Source: Aneurinibacillus tyrosinisolvens
GTDB taxonomy: Bacteria > Bacillota > Bacilli > Aneurinibacillales > Aneurinibacillaceae
Direction: 5' to 3'
DNA: 58,980 nucleotides
Assembly: GCF_001015055.1 (NCBI RefSeq)
Contig: NZ_BBWZ01000030.1
Coordinates: forward strand, 1-58,980
Shown here: piece after piece, positions 19,118 through 27,280 of the stretch
How positions within the stretch are numbered: position 1 is the first letter of the stretch
How the letters are laid out: each line of letters begins with the position of its first letter
Made by a program: the position numbers and the translations under genes
Notes under the pieces: generated by a model
What the model saw: the letters and a program-made list of their open reading frames with translations, nothing else
Told to the model about the DNA's origin: nothing
Databases searched by the model: none

Positions 19118-19212
19118 CTCCTTTCGGTAACCCGGCTGCCATAGTTTAATTAAACCGTAGACCCGCAGTTTTGCGTCCCCGTTTTTCAATGGGTTTGCCA
19201 TTATCGTGGTTC
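19118..19212 (-). promoter_or_regulatory. cyclic di-GMP-I riboswitch (GEMM-I)
   Basis: On the minus strand the conserved GEMM-I parts appear in order: GGCAAACC, a stem capped by GAAA, GGGGACGCAAA, a second stem-loop, then GGCAGCCGGGTTACCG. The tetraloop and the GACGCAAA joint are diagnostic. The terminal stem strand GGGTTACCG is followed at once by AAAGGAG, the ribosome-binding site of the gene at 18676-19110. Control is therefore likely at translation. The aptamer ends near 19125; its 5' edge is near 19212. Confidence 0.9.
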
Positions 19213-19399
19213 CTGAATTTTAAGATAGATGGTAATAAATAGCTACATTTTATTTTATTTGTAATAAGTAGCGTTGTCTACCATCATCCTTTATAATTTT
19301 ACGTCGATGAAATGCTAAGTAATCATGTTTACAAGACGGTTCTTTTCATTTAAAGGAAAATATCCTCCCCTGTCGAAGTATCTGGTGGGAGGGATGAAA

Positions 19400-19603
19400 A
19401 TGTTAGTAAAATTCTTTCATAATAATACTCAGCTGGATCAATTTAAGTGTAGTGATATTTCCGGGATAATAGCGGCTGCAAAAGAAGCAGACAATATTGC
19501 GTTTGAAAACAACTGTTATAAATATGAGTCCATGACGTTAAAACACTACCATAAAAGCGGGGAATTGTGCCAGGAATTGATTATTTATGTGAAGCCAAGT
19601 TAG
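19400..19603 (+). CDS. 67-residue hypothetical protein
   Basis: This small protein begins MLVKFFHNNTQLDQF and ends IIYVKPS. The GGGAGGG site sits 6 nt before ATG 19400; ATG 19394 and an upstream ATG at 19325 are less well placed. No family is recognised. A terminator follows. Confidence 0.55.
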   Translation: MLVKFFHNNTQLDQFKCSDISGIIAAAKEADNIAFENNCYKYESMTLKHYHKSGELCQELIIYVKPS

Positions 19604-19612
19604 TATAGAAAA

Positions 19613-19648
19613 TGCCCTGCTGCCGTATAAGGCAATAGGGCACTTTTG
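19613..19648 (+). terminator. terminator after 19400-19603
   Basis: TGCCCTGCTGCC and GGCAATAGGGCA pair with a small internal mismatch, followed by CTTTTGG. Confidence 0.7.
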
Positions 19649-19713
19649 GTAAAGGCGGCGAAACAAGGCGAATTCTTGGACATTTATTTACCGTTTGTTT
19701 GACAAACATAGTG

Positions 19714-19869
19714 CTATACATTTGCTTTTCTGCTTTTTGTTAAGATAGTAAACAAAACGTGTTTTATTTCTTTCTCCGAGCATTCATAAAGCTGACGGCC
19801 TTTAATTTTAAAAATGCCCATTTCTAATAGTTTTTCTATATATTTATCTAATTTCTGTCTTTTCACCAT
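19714..19869 (-). CDS. small FbpA-like basic protein
   Basis: A 51-residue minus-strand ORF follows AAGGAAG 5 nt before the ATG. It contains KLDKYIEKLLEMGIFK and RQLYECSEKEI, which resemble the Fur-regulated basic protein family (FbpA) of bacilli. In B. subtilis, Fbp proteins help the sRNA FsrA in iron sparing. I see no clear Fur box upstream, so the assignment rests on the short sequence resemblance only. Confidence 0.5.
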   Translation of the reverse strand: MVKRQKLDKYIEKLLEMGIFKIKGRQLYECSEKEIKHVLFTILTKSRKANV

Positions 19870-19978
19870 AAATCTTCCTTCTTTCACACTTCACGCTTTA
19901 CCTCTTCCACTGAAATCCCCTGCACATTAATAATAAACCCCTTATATGAAAATACGATGAAAAAAGTATGAAATAAAA

Positions 19979-20317
19979 TTAATCTTCAAGAACGGCATAC
20001 ATAATTCCACTAACGATAGACAGGACAATTGATCCAAAGAAAGCCGTGAAAAACCCTTCAACATGAAACCCGCTTACAAAGTGGCTTGTAATTAATAACA
20101 TTGCCGCATTGATGACAAGAGCAAAGATTCCAAGGGTGAGAATGGTAAGGGGGAGGGCAAGAAGTTTCACAACAGGCCGGATGAATGTGTTAAGAAGACC
20201 TAAAACAAGAGCGGTTACGAAAGCCGCGCCAATAGTGTCAAACCATATTCCGTTAAATAACCACGCCACAATGAGAAGGGCAAGAGCTGAAACAATCCAA
20301 TGCCAGATCAATTTCAT
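19979..20317 (-). CDS. phage-holin-like membrane protein (YvlD type)
   Basis: This 112-residue protein has four hydrophobic segments (SALALLIVAWLF, AAFVTALVLGLLN, LALPLTILTLGIFALVINAAM, FFGSIVLSIVSGI), the pattern of the 4-TM Phage_holin_4_2/YvlD family. Members are chromosomal and are not usually lytic. ATG 20317 with GGGTGGC upstream gives the family length; the longer open frame upstream is not needed. Confidence 0.85.
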   Translation of the reverse strand: MKLIWHWIVSALALLIVAWLFNGIWFDTIGAAFVTALVLGLLNTFIRPVVKLLALPLTILTLGIFALVINAAMLLITSHFVSGFHVEGFFTAFFGSIVLSIVSGIMYAVLED

Positions 20318-20535
20318 CGGGAGCCACCCTTTCGTTATTATTAATTGTATTGTTATTGTAAAACGGCAACCTGTCAATGGAGCGAGGGGCGGAGATGCTG
20401 CTCCGTCCCCCGGCCTTTGATTTTTACAATAAAGTTTATTATTATATATGGCGGATGAATGTGCGCAAGAAATGTGAAGGTGACGGTTTTGCTGTATGAT
20501 AGATTGAACAGACATAGAGCAGGTGGAGGAGAAGA

Positions 20536-21153
20536 ATGAGGAAAATCAGGAAGTGGATAGGAGCGCTCACGGTATTGCTCGGGATTTTCATCCTGGCAGT
20601 GGCGCTTATTACTATACTAAACTATAATCGAAAGCAGCCGCAAACCGATACGTATGAGAAGGTCAAACAATACGAGCCTGCACTGCAATCCGAACTGCAT
20701 AAATACAGGCTGGAACAATATAGGGATGTTTTGCTGGCTGTCATGTACCAGGAAAGCAGAGGGGAAGGCGGTGACCCGATGCAGGCGTCGGAGTCAGCCG
20801 GACTTTCGCCGAATGCCATCCAAAACCCTGAGCGCAGCATCCGGCAGGGTGTGCGTCATTTTAAAGAAGTGCTTGCTTATGGGCAGGAGAGAAAGGTGGA
20901 TTTCCCTGCGGTTATACAGGCATATAATATGGGGGAAGGCTACATTGATTTTGTAGCTGAGCACGGAAAAAAACATTCCGAAAGCCTGGCTAAACACTAT
21001 TCCTCCGTCCAGGTAAAAAAACAGCCGAATGTTTACAATTGCGGCGGGGATCAGAACAACTTCCGCTATCCGTATTGTTACGGGGATTTTACTTATACGA
21101 CAAAAGTATTGAAAATAGAGCCAAACATACAATCAAATCTGCCATCCAGTTAA
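20536..21153 (+). CDS. membrane-anchored lysozyme-like protein
   Basis: This 205-residue protein has one N-terminal transmembrane segment (LTVLLGIFILAVALITIL) and then a lysozyme-like domain of the CwlT/Tn916 Orf14 N-terminal type. The catalytic Glu is expected in AVMYQESRGEGGDPMQASE, and AYNMGEGYIDFV is a later family signature. It should cleave glycan strands of peptidoglycan at the outer membrane face. GGTGGAGGAG precedes the ATG. In mobile elements such proteins serve conjugation; no conjugation genes are nearby here, so it is probably a housekeeping or spore-related wall enzyme. Confidence 0.88.
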   Translation: MRKIRKWIGALTVLLGIFILAVALITILNYNRKQPQTDTYEKVKQYEPALQSELHKYRLEQYRDVLLAVMYQESRGEGGDPMQASESAGLSPNAIQNPERSIRQGVRHFKEVLAYGQERKVDFPAVIQAYNMGEGYIDFVAEHGKKHSESLAKHYSSVQVKKQPNVYNCGGDQNNFRYPYCYGDFTYTTKVLKIEPNIQSNLPSS

Positions 21154-21173
21154 TGAGGAGCCGTCCCGCAAAT

Positions 21174-21208
21174 TAAGGCAGCCCCCATAAATCGAGGGCT
21201 GCCTTTTA
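21174..21208. terminator. bidirectional terminator
   Basis: GGCAGCCC / GGGCTGCC with TTTT after it on the plus strand and TTAATTT on the minus strand. It separates the convergent lysozyme-like and old-yellow-enzyme genes. Confidence 0.8.
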
Positions 21209-21229
21209 GCGGTTCTCTTTTTTTACTTC

Positions 21230-22360
21230 TTAACGGCGCTCAACAACAGGGAACCAGCCTGGTGTATTCATAATCGCCTGCCAGAGTGGATCAGGGACAA
21301 CGAGCCGCTCTTGATCGTCTTTCGTTAGCGTCGTCCGGATTTCGGATTCTCTTCCCTGTTCCACTTTTTCAACCCAATCCGGTTCCATAATGAGCTCGCG
21401 GCCGAGTGCAAGCAGGGGAATACCGGTTTCTATCGCTTTTAAAGCTTCATCTGCGGTATGAATGGAGCCGACACCCATCACAGGCACCTGATTTCCAACG
21501 CGTTCCTGGATGATTTCAATGCGCGGGCGTGTATCTTCCACACCGCGGCGCGGTTCGGACCAGAAGTCCATAAGTGATACGTGAAGATAGTCCAGTTCTT
21601 TCTTTGCTAGCGCATCAACGAGCACGAGTGTGTCAGCCATTGTAATTCCCGGCGTCTCCGGCTCTTCCGGCGAGAAGCGGTAGCCAACAACAAACGGCTG
21701 GCGGGCATGTTCAGCAACGACCTTTTTCACTTCATCGACGATTCTTAAAGGGAAGGTTAACCGCTTCTCCAGGCTGCCGCCCCAACGGTCATCGCGTCGG
21801 TTGGAGTGCGGTGAGAAGAACTGCTGAAGTAAGTACCCGTTGGCACCATGTATCTCTACGCCGTCATAACCGGCTTCAATTGCCCGGCGTGTCGTTTCGC
21901 CGAATGCATGGATGATTTCTTCAATTTCTTGATCGGTCAGCGCACGGGGAACTGGGGAACCTTCCTGTTCTGCGGGAACAGCGCTTGCACTAACGACTTC
22001 TCCGCCGGGTACGAGGTCAGGCGGGCACATTCTTCCGCCATGGAAAATTTGCAGCACGGCTTTAGCACCCTGTTCTTTAATCGCTGTAGCCAAACGGCGC
22101 AAGCTTGGAATCATTTCGTCGCTGTCAGCGGCAAATTCGCCGGCAAACCCTTTTCCGTTCGGAGTCACATATGTACAAGCGGTAATAACCATGCTTACAC
22201 CCTTCGATCTGCGGGCATAATAGGCCACTTCAGCATCGGTAACGGTGCCGTCCGGGTTGGAGGAGAAGTTTGTCATCGGTGCCATAATGACTCGGTTTTT
22301 TAGTTGAATGTCACTGCGCAAAGAAAAGAGTTCGAATAAAGGCTGGTATTTGGGATTCAT
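21230..22360 (-). CDS. NADH:flavin oxidoreductase (old yellow enzyme family)
   Basis: This 376-residue FMN-binding TIM-barrel enzyme of the OYE family shows LKNRVIMAPMTNFSSNPDG near the N-terminus, GYDGVEIHGANGYLLQQFFSP (the His/Asn substrate-binding region) and GSIHTADEALKAIETG near the phosphate site. It reduces activated C=C bonds of electrophiles using NAD(P)H. AAGGAGCG precedes the ATG. It lies 23 bp after the DJ-1 gene in the same direction, and the HxlR regulator is divergent, so a thiol/electrophile-stress unit is likely. Confidence 0.93.
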   Translation of the reverse strand: MNPKYQPLFELFSLRSDIQLKNRVIMAPMTNFSSNPDGTVTDAEVAYYARRSKGVSMVITACTYVTPNGKGFAGEFAADSDEMIPSLRRLATAIKEQGAKAVLQIFHGGRMCPPDLVPGGEVVSASAVPAEQEGSPVPRALTDQEIEEIIHAFGETTRRAIEAGYDGVEIHGANGYLLQQFFSPHSNRRDDRWGGSLEKRLTFPLRIVDEVKKVVAEHARQPFVVGYRFSPEEPETPGITMADTLVLVDALAKKELDYLHVSLMDFWSEPRRGVEDTRPRIEIIQERVGNQVPVMGVGSIHTADEALKAIETGIPLLALGRELIMEPDWVEKVEQGRESEIRTTLTKDDQERLVVPDPLWQAIMNTPGWFPVVERR

Positions 22361-22383
22361 AAGTTTTTTCGCTCCTTAGTATG

Positions 22384-22911
22384 TTACACCGTTTGGCTTA
22401 GTCTTTTCACCAGCGCCTGCCCGAATTCTTTTGCTCCCATCGGACCGTCCGCTGTGATGATGTCATCATATGCGACAACATGTTGCTCCACATATTCAAC
22501 ATTATTTGCTTTAACTTCATTAATCATTACATCTACCGGATAACAAGTTCCCTGGCGGCCGGAAAGCAGGCCGGTTTTTGCTACGACGACCGCTCCGGCA
22601 CAAATGCCTGATACAAGAATATCGCTGTTGTATGCGCTTTTTAGGTAGTCAATAACTTCCTGTTTCCCCCATAAATGATCGATTGTACCACTTCCGCCAA
22701 TAACAGTTATTACATCATAGTCTGCCGCATTCGCAGCAGAAAAAATAAGCTCGGCGGTAGCTTTGCCTGCATTATCGCCTGTAACCTCACCTGCTGTTGT
22801 GCTCGCAACCGTAACTTCATATCCAGCTTGTTCCAGTTCTTCTTTTGGAGCGAATAACTCGTCCTCGTTAAACCGGTCCGGCGGTATAATAAACAATGCT
22901 TTCTTATGCAT
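22384..22911 (-). CDS. DJ-1/PfpI family protein
   Basis: This 175-residue class I glutamine-amidotransferase-like protein has the nucleophile elbow ILVSGICAGAVVV with Cys near residue 100 and an upstream Glu in the N-terminal half. Family members act as glyoxalases, deglycases, chaperones or proteases, so the exact role is open. AGGAGG precedes the start. It is transcribed with the OYE gene and divergently from hxlR. Confidence 0.88.
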   Translation of the reverse strand: MHKKALFIIPPDRFNEDELFAPKEELEQAGYEVTVASTTAGEVTGDNAGKATAELIFSAANAADYDVITVIGGSGTIDHLWGKQEVIDYLKSAYNSDILVSGICAGAVVVAKTGLLSGRQGTCYPVDVMINEVKANNVEYVEQHVVAYDDIITADGPMGAKEFGQALVKRLSQTV

Positions 22912-22963
22912 GGAATATTCCTCCTCAAATCATTTTCCTTCTACTTTCATGGTTTATAATATA

Positions 22964-22987
22964 TACTTAGTTTATAATAAACAAGTA
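22964..22987. promoter_or_regulatory. inverted repeat in the hxlR/DJ-1 divergent region
   Basis: TACTTAGTTTAT is followed by AATAAACAAGTA. The ends TACTT/AAGTA and GTTTA/TAAAC form an imperfect palindrome typical in length and TACT..AGTA ends of HxlR/YodB-type operators. It is placed to control both divergent units. Confidence 0.5.
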
Positions 22988-23042
22988 GGCACTCTTTTGT
23001 GACCTAGTTACCAAAAGGAAACCTACTAGAAGTGAACGGAGG

Positions 23043-23441
23043 ATGAAAGTGAAAACCCTTAACAATCAATATCAATGTTCAATTGAATTGACGATGGATG
23101 TCATTGGCGGAAAGTGGAAAGTGTTAATTCTTTGGAATTTAAATGAAGGGGTAAAGCGTTTTAGTGAGTTAAAACGGAGTTTACCGGGCATCACACAGAA
23201 AATGCTCACACAGCAGCTGCGGGAACTTGAAGAACATGGGCTTATTAATCGGACAATCTATCCGGAAGTTCCGCCGAAAGTAGAATACGAGACGACAGAG
23301 GAAGGGAAAAAACTGCAGGCAACATTGGTTGAGATGTGCAAATGGGGAGATACATACGCGAAAAAACATGAAATAGAAATGAATCGCTGCTGGACGACCT
23401 ATGGAAGTGACAATTCCTCAGGCAATGAAAAGGAAGTATAA
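23043..23441 (+). CDS. HxlR-family transcriptional regulator
   Basis: This 132-residue winged-helix protein has the family hallmarks CSIELTMDVIGGKWKVLILWNL, RFSELKRSLPGITQKMLTQQL and DGLI-like HGLINRTIYPEVPPKVEY. The cysteine just before the first helix (Cys12) is in the place of the redox-sensing cysteine of YodB and related regulators. With DJ-1 and OYE genes divergent from it, it probably represses them until quinones or aldehydes modify that cysteine. GGAGG precedes the ATG. Confidence 0.92.
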   Translation: MKVKTLNNQYQCSIELTMDVIGGKWKVLILWNLNEGVKRFSELKRSLPGITQKMLTQQLRELEEHGLINRTIYPEVPPKVEYETTEEGKKLQATLVEMCKWGDTYAKKHEIEMNRCWTTYGSDNSSGNEKEV

Positions 23442-23443
23442 AA

Positions 23444-23475
23444 GAAGCCGTTCCACACTGGAGCGGCTTCTTTCG
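23444..23475 (+). terminator. terminator after hxlR
   Basis: GAAGCCGTTCCA and TGGAGCGGCTTC pair around a short loop, followed by TTTCG. Confidence 0.8.
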
Positions 23476-23519
23476 TTTGTCATCACCCACGAGCGGGGAA
23501 TTCTGAATCTGAAACTCGA

Positions 23520-24347
23520 TTAAAAATCGAAGTTGTCCGGGTCAGGACCAAAGCGCTTGTTGCTGTTTAGGCTGTCGATTTTCTCTATATCTTCGGCAGT
23601 AAGCTCAAAATCAAAAATGTTTGCATTTTCTATAATTCGGCTCTCGGTTACCGATTTAGGGATGGTCACCACTCCATTTTGCAAATCCCAGCGGAGTATA
23701 ATTTGTGCAGGTGATTTCTGATATTTTTCACCCAGCTCCATCAGCGTTGGATTGTCGAGGTTGCCCTGCATTAATGGACTCCAGGCTTCCAGCTGAATCC
23801 CGTGGTCTTTACAGAAGCCAAGCAGCTCCTTTTGCGTTAACAGCGGGTGGTATTCTACCTGGTCTACCATTGGCGCTATCTCACAGTCCGCCATCAAATC
23901 CTCTAAATGGTGGATGTGGAAATTGCTCACCCCGATGGCCCGGACACGCCCGTCCTTGTATAATTTCTCGAGTGCCTTCCATGTTTCCTTGTATTTTCCC
24001 GCAACCGGCCAGTGGATCAAATACAGGTCGAAGTATTCGAGACCGAGTTTTTTGCGGCTTTCCTCAAATGCCGCCAGGGTAGATTCATAGCCCTGATCTG
24101 CATTCCAAACCTTTGTTGTAATAAAAAGCTCTTCGCGTGGGACGCCGCATGTGCGAATCGCATTTCCCACTCCTTCTTCGTTCTGGTAAACAGCCGCCGT
24201 ATCTATGCTGCGATATCCGGCCTTGATTGCCGATAATACAGCCTGTTCTGCCTGTCCTTCTTCCGTCACTTTCCATACCCCAAGCCCAAGCCACGGCATC
24301 TTTACATTATTTTTTAAAGTAGTGCTGTCCGTAAGAGCGTTCGCCAT
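23520..24347 (-). CDS. aldo/keto reductase
   Basis: This 275-residue NADPH-dependent reductase has the AKR signatures [18 protein letters not shown] (catalytic Asp and Tyr), [22 protein letters not shown] and [10 protein letters not shown] near the C-terminus. It reduces aldehydes and ketones such as methylglyoxal. ATG 24347 follows GGAGGAC; the longer frame upstream overlaps its promoter region. Placement near the HxlR/DJ-1/OYE cluster fits carbonyl detoxification. Confidence 0.92.
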   Translation of the reverse strand: MANALTDSTTLKNNVKMPWLGLGVWKVTEEGQAEQAVLSAIKAGYRSIDTAAVYQNEEGVGNAIRTCGVPREELFITTKVWNADQGYESTLAAFEESRKKLGLEYFDLYLIHWPVAGKYKETWKALEKLYKDGRVRAIGVSNFHIHHLEDLMADCEIAPMVDQVEYHPLLTQKELLGFCKDHGIQLEAWSPLMQGNLDNPTLMELGEKYQKSPAQIILRWDLQNGVVTIPKSVTESRIIENANIFDFELTAEDIEKIDSLNSNKRFGPDPDNFDF

Positions 24348-24462
24348 TTCATCGTCCTCCATTCGTTTATGTATTGCTATTGCCCACCTTTCAGTAATGA
24401 GTAAAGATGGGTATTGTTCCTGTTTTATACAGTTTATCATTAGTGCCGAGAAGACCCCTTCC

Positions 24463-25813
24463 TCAAGCCCCAACGGGGGCAGGGAGGGGATAAATCGGTG
24501 CGGTCATGTGAAACCCTTTGCCGTACTTCACCAGGGTCACCTGTTCGACTTTCACCGGTTTGGCAAGGCCCTCTAGTTTCACATACGCTCCTTTGTTCTG
24601 CACGCCCTTCACCAGATACTTGCGGTGCTGATACTGCACCGTATCCATCGGTTGAAGGGAATAGCGCCTCCGTCGGATGCTTCGCCTGCCCTTGGACAGC
24701 TTCTCTCCCCGGTACTGCCGCAGGCTTTCCCCTGAAACCTCCCGGTTTCGTGTGCGCCGGCCGCAGAAAAGCTCCTGCCCACTTGCTTTGGCTCCGGTGC
24801 GAACGTCGATGTATCTGGTATCGTAGAATTTTTCAAGGCTCCGGTTGTTCCGGCGCACCTGCTGGAGGACAAAGGGAGCGGTGCGGGGTTGGGTAGTGCC
24901 CACCCGCAATGATGAAGGCGTCATTGGCGTGGCTTTTCTCAATCCCATGCTGGATGCGAACGTGCTTCGTTACATACCCGTAGGTCGCCGCCCCGCCTAA
25001 AAGCTGGGTCAGCCGCCACCGGACGATACTCATAAACGTCTCGGGACGGAACGATTTTACCTTCGGCTCCCATCCATACAGGAAACCATTTAGCTGGTGG
25101 CTCGCCGGGATGTGGCACTTGTCGCATAGTGTAACCAGGTTGCCGGGTCGATCCGAACGGTCGCCCTTCCAGTAGCCGATGTGATGCACCTGCAGAATGG
25201 GATGCACGGACTTGTTTTTGCAGTGAGGATTCTGGCATTGATGATGGTCCCGGTGCAGGATGTACTCCCGCAGATTCCAGAAGCCGAGCTGTTCTCCCTG
25301 CTGGTACAGAGTGCCTGCCACCTCAGGGTTTTGGATGGCTTGAATGTCAAAATTGGCGACTTCCACGATGATTTTTTGTACGGGAAGGAGGTTCTTTACA
25401 AGTTCCACCAGCCGCACATGGCTGTCCAGCTTGTGCTGAATGCTGGGAGCCAGCCACCCTTCGGACCGTCTCCGATTGTCAAACCGGGGAGCGCGGTAGC
25501 GAAGCCGGCTTCTCCGCTGCTTACGGTACATGGCACGTTCTTTTAACCGCTCCCTCATGCCAATGAGAAGGTGACACTCTCCTGAGAGAAGTTCTTCGTT
25601 TTCCGATACCGCCGAAAAACCGACGGTTTGATAGCCGGCATCCACCCCGAGTGTCACCGGTTGAACGTAGTTCGTCGTTTCATACGTCAATTGAATCGTG
25701 AACGGCCTGCGCCGTACCACTTTCGCCTGCTTGTTTTTCAGCATCCGGCGCACCTTGCCAAACCGCTTGGTTGGCATCAAGGGTTCTCCATTGTGATTCA
25801 GTACATACACCAT
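24463..25813 (-). pseudogene. iscB: IscB RNA-guided nuclease (OMEGA system), frameshifted near C-terminus
   Basis: The N-terminal PLMP domain (NGEPLMPTKRFGKVRR) is followed by RuvC-I LGVDAGYQTVGF, an arginine-rich bridge helix (about residues 88-112), RuvC-II IIVEVANFDI, an HNH nuclease domain (CQNPHCKNK, LQVHHIGYW, NLVTLCDKCH) and RuvC-III EKSHANDAFIIAG. After this the frame shifts: the plus strand has CCC at 24899-24901 where CC would continue into the C-terminal domain. That domain lies in the next frame (LQQVRRNNRSLEKFYDTRYI ... VKGVQNKGAYVKL) and ends at 24463. As written, a product of about 326 residues keeps both nuclease domains but lacks the RNA/target-interaction domain. AAAGGAG precedes the ATG. 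No TnpA transposase is adjacent. Confidence 0.93.
24484..24497 (+). repeat. left copy of 14-bp inverted repeat around the IscB locus
   Basis: GAGGGGATAAATCG lies inside the last codons of iscB. Its exact reverse complement is at 26422-26435, on the other side of the omega-RNA region, 1.9 kb apart. A GCCCC-CGTTG-GGGGC type hairpin next to it (24464-24480) resembles the right-end hairpin of IS605-like elements. Confidence 0.6.
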
Positions 25814-26320
25814 CTAAACCATCTCCTTTGCGAAGATAAAGCGGAGAATCAGTTTCTTGCGAAACCGTCTCCGTAGGTTCCCATCGACCGGTTGGGTGGG
25901 GTTTACCGGATATGACACTTCGCTTACCCAACAGCGATGTTTAATCATACCCCGCAGGGGCCGGAGCTTGGGAAGCACCCCGGCGTGCCTATGGATTCCC
26001 ACCCAACGTTTCCTTCCCGCGAGGGAAGAGGTCTAATCAACCGAACCTATGCATTCACACAAGCCCCCCGCTTCAAGAGCCGTTTGGCTCTAAGTGGTGG
26101 GTAGTTGACATTGTATCGGTTCTTCTCCTGAACCTCTCCCCACTAAAGTAGGTAGGTTCTTCGGTACATGTGCATTTCCCGCTCTCTCGCCGCCTGCGTT
26201 CGTGGTGGATACAACAAGCGGGCGTTGGCACGGCTCCCGGTGACTTTCATGGACAACGCTTCCGCTAAAGTGATTGACGTCCTGTGCGCCCGGTTCAAGA
26301 CACACCCTCGGTTTTCTTAT
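25814..26320 (-). ncRNA. omega-RNA (HEARO-type) region of IscB
   Basis: Directly upstream of iscB lies about 500 bp with no gene but many paired segments, as expected for the HEARO/omega-RNA that guides IscB. Examples on the minus strand are CTTCCCTCGCGGGAAGG, GCCCCTGCGGGG and the blocks GTCACCGGGAGCCGTGCC and CAACGCCCGC. In known systems the guide is at the 5' end, taken from the DNA flanking the element, here expected near 26320-26340. The exact borders need covariance modelling. Confidence 0.75.
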
Positions 26321-26364
26321 TTATCATCAAGGGCTATACGCCCATAGAAGACCTTCTTTCGCAG

Positions 26365-26392
26365 AATAGCAATACGAACATGTATTGCTATT
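26365..26392. repeat. perfect 11-bp palindrome
   Basis: AATAGCAATAC-GAACAT-GTATTGCTATT is a perfect inverted repeat beyond the 5' end of the omega-RNA region. The 13-bp string ATGTATTGCTATT of its right arm recurs exactly at 24369-24381, upstream of the aldo/keto reductase gene on the other side of the IscB locus. Confidence 0.7.
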
Positions 26393-26421
26393 ATATACCA
26401 TCTGGAAAGAAAAAACAGACG

Positions 26422-26435
26422 CGATTTATCCCCTC
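26422..26435 (-). repeat. right copy of 14-bp inverted repeat around the IscB locus
   Basis: CGATTTATCCCCTC is the exact reverse complement of 24484-24497. It lies about 100 bp outside the likely 5' end of the omega-RNA, so it may mark a larger unit or be the end of an older element. Confidence 0.55.
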
Positions 26436-26470
26436 ATTGAAATAAGAAGCATTCTTGCGCTCATTCGCAT

Positions 26471-26504
26471 AAAAGACCGAGCTGGTGTTTTGGCTCGGTC
26501 TTTC
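26471..26504 (-). terminator. terminator after DUF3231 gene
   Basis: GACCGAGC / GCTCGGTC with a 10-nt loop; the minus strand continues TTTTATG and the plus strand TTTCC. Confidence 0.8.
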
Positions 26505-26509
26505 CATTA

Positions 26510-27094
26510 TTAGTTAGGCAAACCGGGGGGATAATAATAGGGTGGGATCTTAATCCAGCCTCTCCTGCGCATCATTGCTTTTAACGTTCCCCCAAATGTC
26601 ATTTGCTCCGATTGAAATTGAACCCACATCATAGCCACGTCTCTGCGAATGGATTTTGTCGCTGCCGCCGTAGCCGATAGTACTGCACCGGATACTTTTA
26701 AGGCTATATTGTTTGCAAGCTCACCATCGGCCATCTTTACCCCCAGTGGAACGGCGTCTGGTTCAGATTTTGGCTTTGGTGGAGACAGAGACGGGAGTGG
26801 AATTCCCTCATTTCGCATAAAATCTTTCAGTCTTGCAACTTGTGATTCACACATGTCTATCGCTTCCCGGAGCATATTTCGTACTTCATCGTCCATTGTT
26901 GTATTTATTCCAATTTTTGCAAAATCAATAGCTTCCTGGAGTATGATGAGGTAGGTCCAGCAATCCATTACCTCTCCAACATGCAACGGTGATTTTGGCT
27001 CGTCATGGGACAGTGGTTTTGGCTTGTCATCAACAAGTGTTTTTAGCGTATTTATAGCAGCCTTTAACATATCTCCCAATACATCCGCCAACAT
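26510..27094 (-). CDS. DUF3231 family protein (spore-coat-type helical bundle)
   Basis: This 194-residue protein ends in LKAMMRRRGWIKIPPYYYPPG, a signature seen at the C-terminus of DUF3231 proteins and related coat-F-like four-helix domains. The N-terminal half has HVGEVMDCWTYLIILQEAI, also in line with this helical family. Family members are common in spore formers and are probably spore-associated; the function is not known. GAGGGGG precedes ATG 27094. It is divergent from the CotF-like coat gene at 27281. Confidence 0.75.
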   Translation of the reverse strand: MLADVLGDMLKAAINTLKTLVDDKPKPLSHDEPKSPLHVGEVMDCWTYLIILQEAIDFAKIGINTTMDDEVRNMLREAIDMCESQVARLKDFMRNEGIPLPSLSPPKPKSEPDAVPLGVKMADGELANNIALKVSGAVLSATAAATKSIRRDVAMMWVQFQSEQMTFGGTLKAMMRRRGWIKIPPYYYPPGLPN

Positions 27095-27280
27095 ATTCAC
27101 CCCCTCAAGGGTTAGTTTGTTAAACTTTTAGGTGCTTATCCACAACCGGAAACTAACTTTCTGTGTAAAGCAGCGAACTGAAAAATGGAATCGCGCTGAT
27201 GAACAGAATCCGGTGCATAATCAGCAGGCAGTGGGAGATAGTACTCTTGGGCAGTAAAAAAAGTCAAAGGAGTGATCCCT

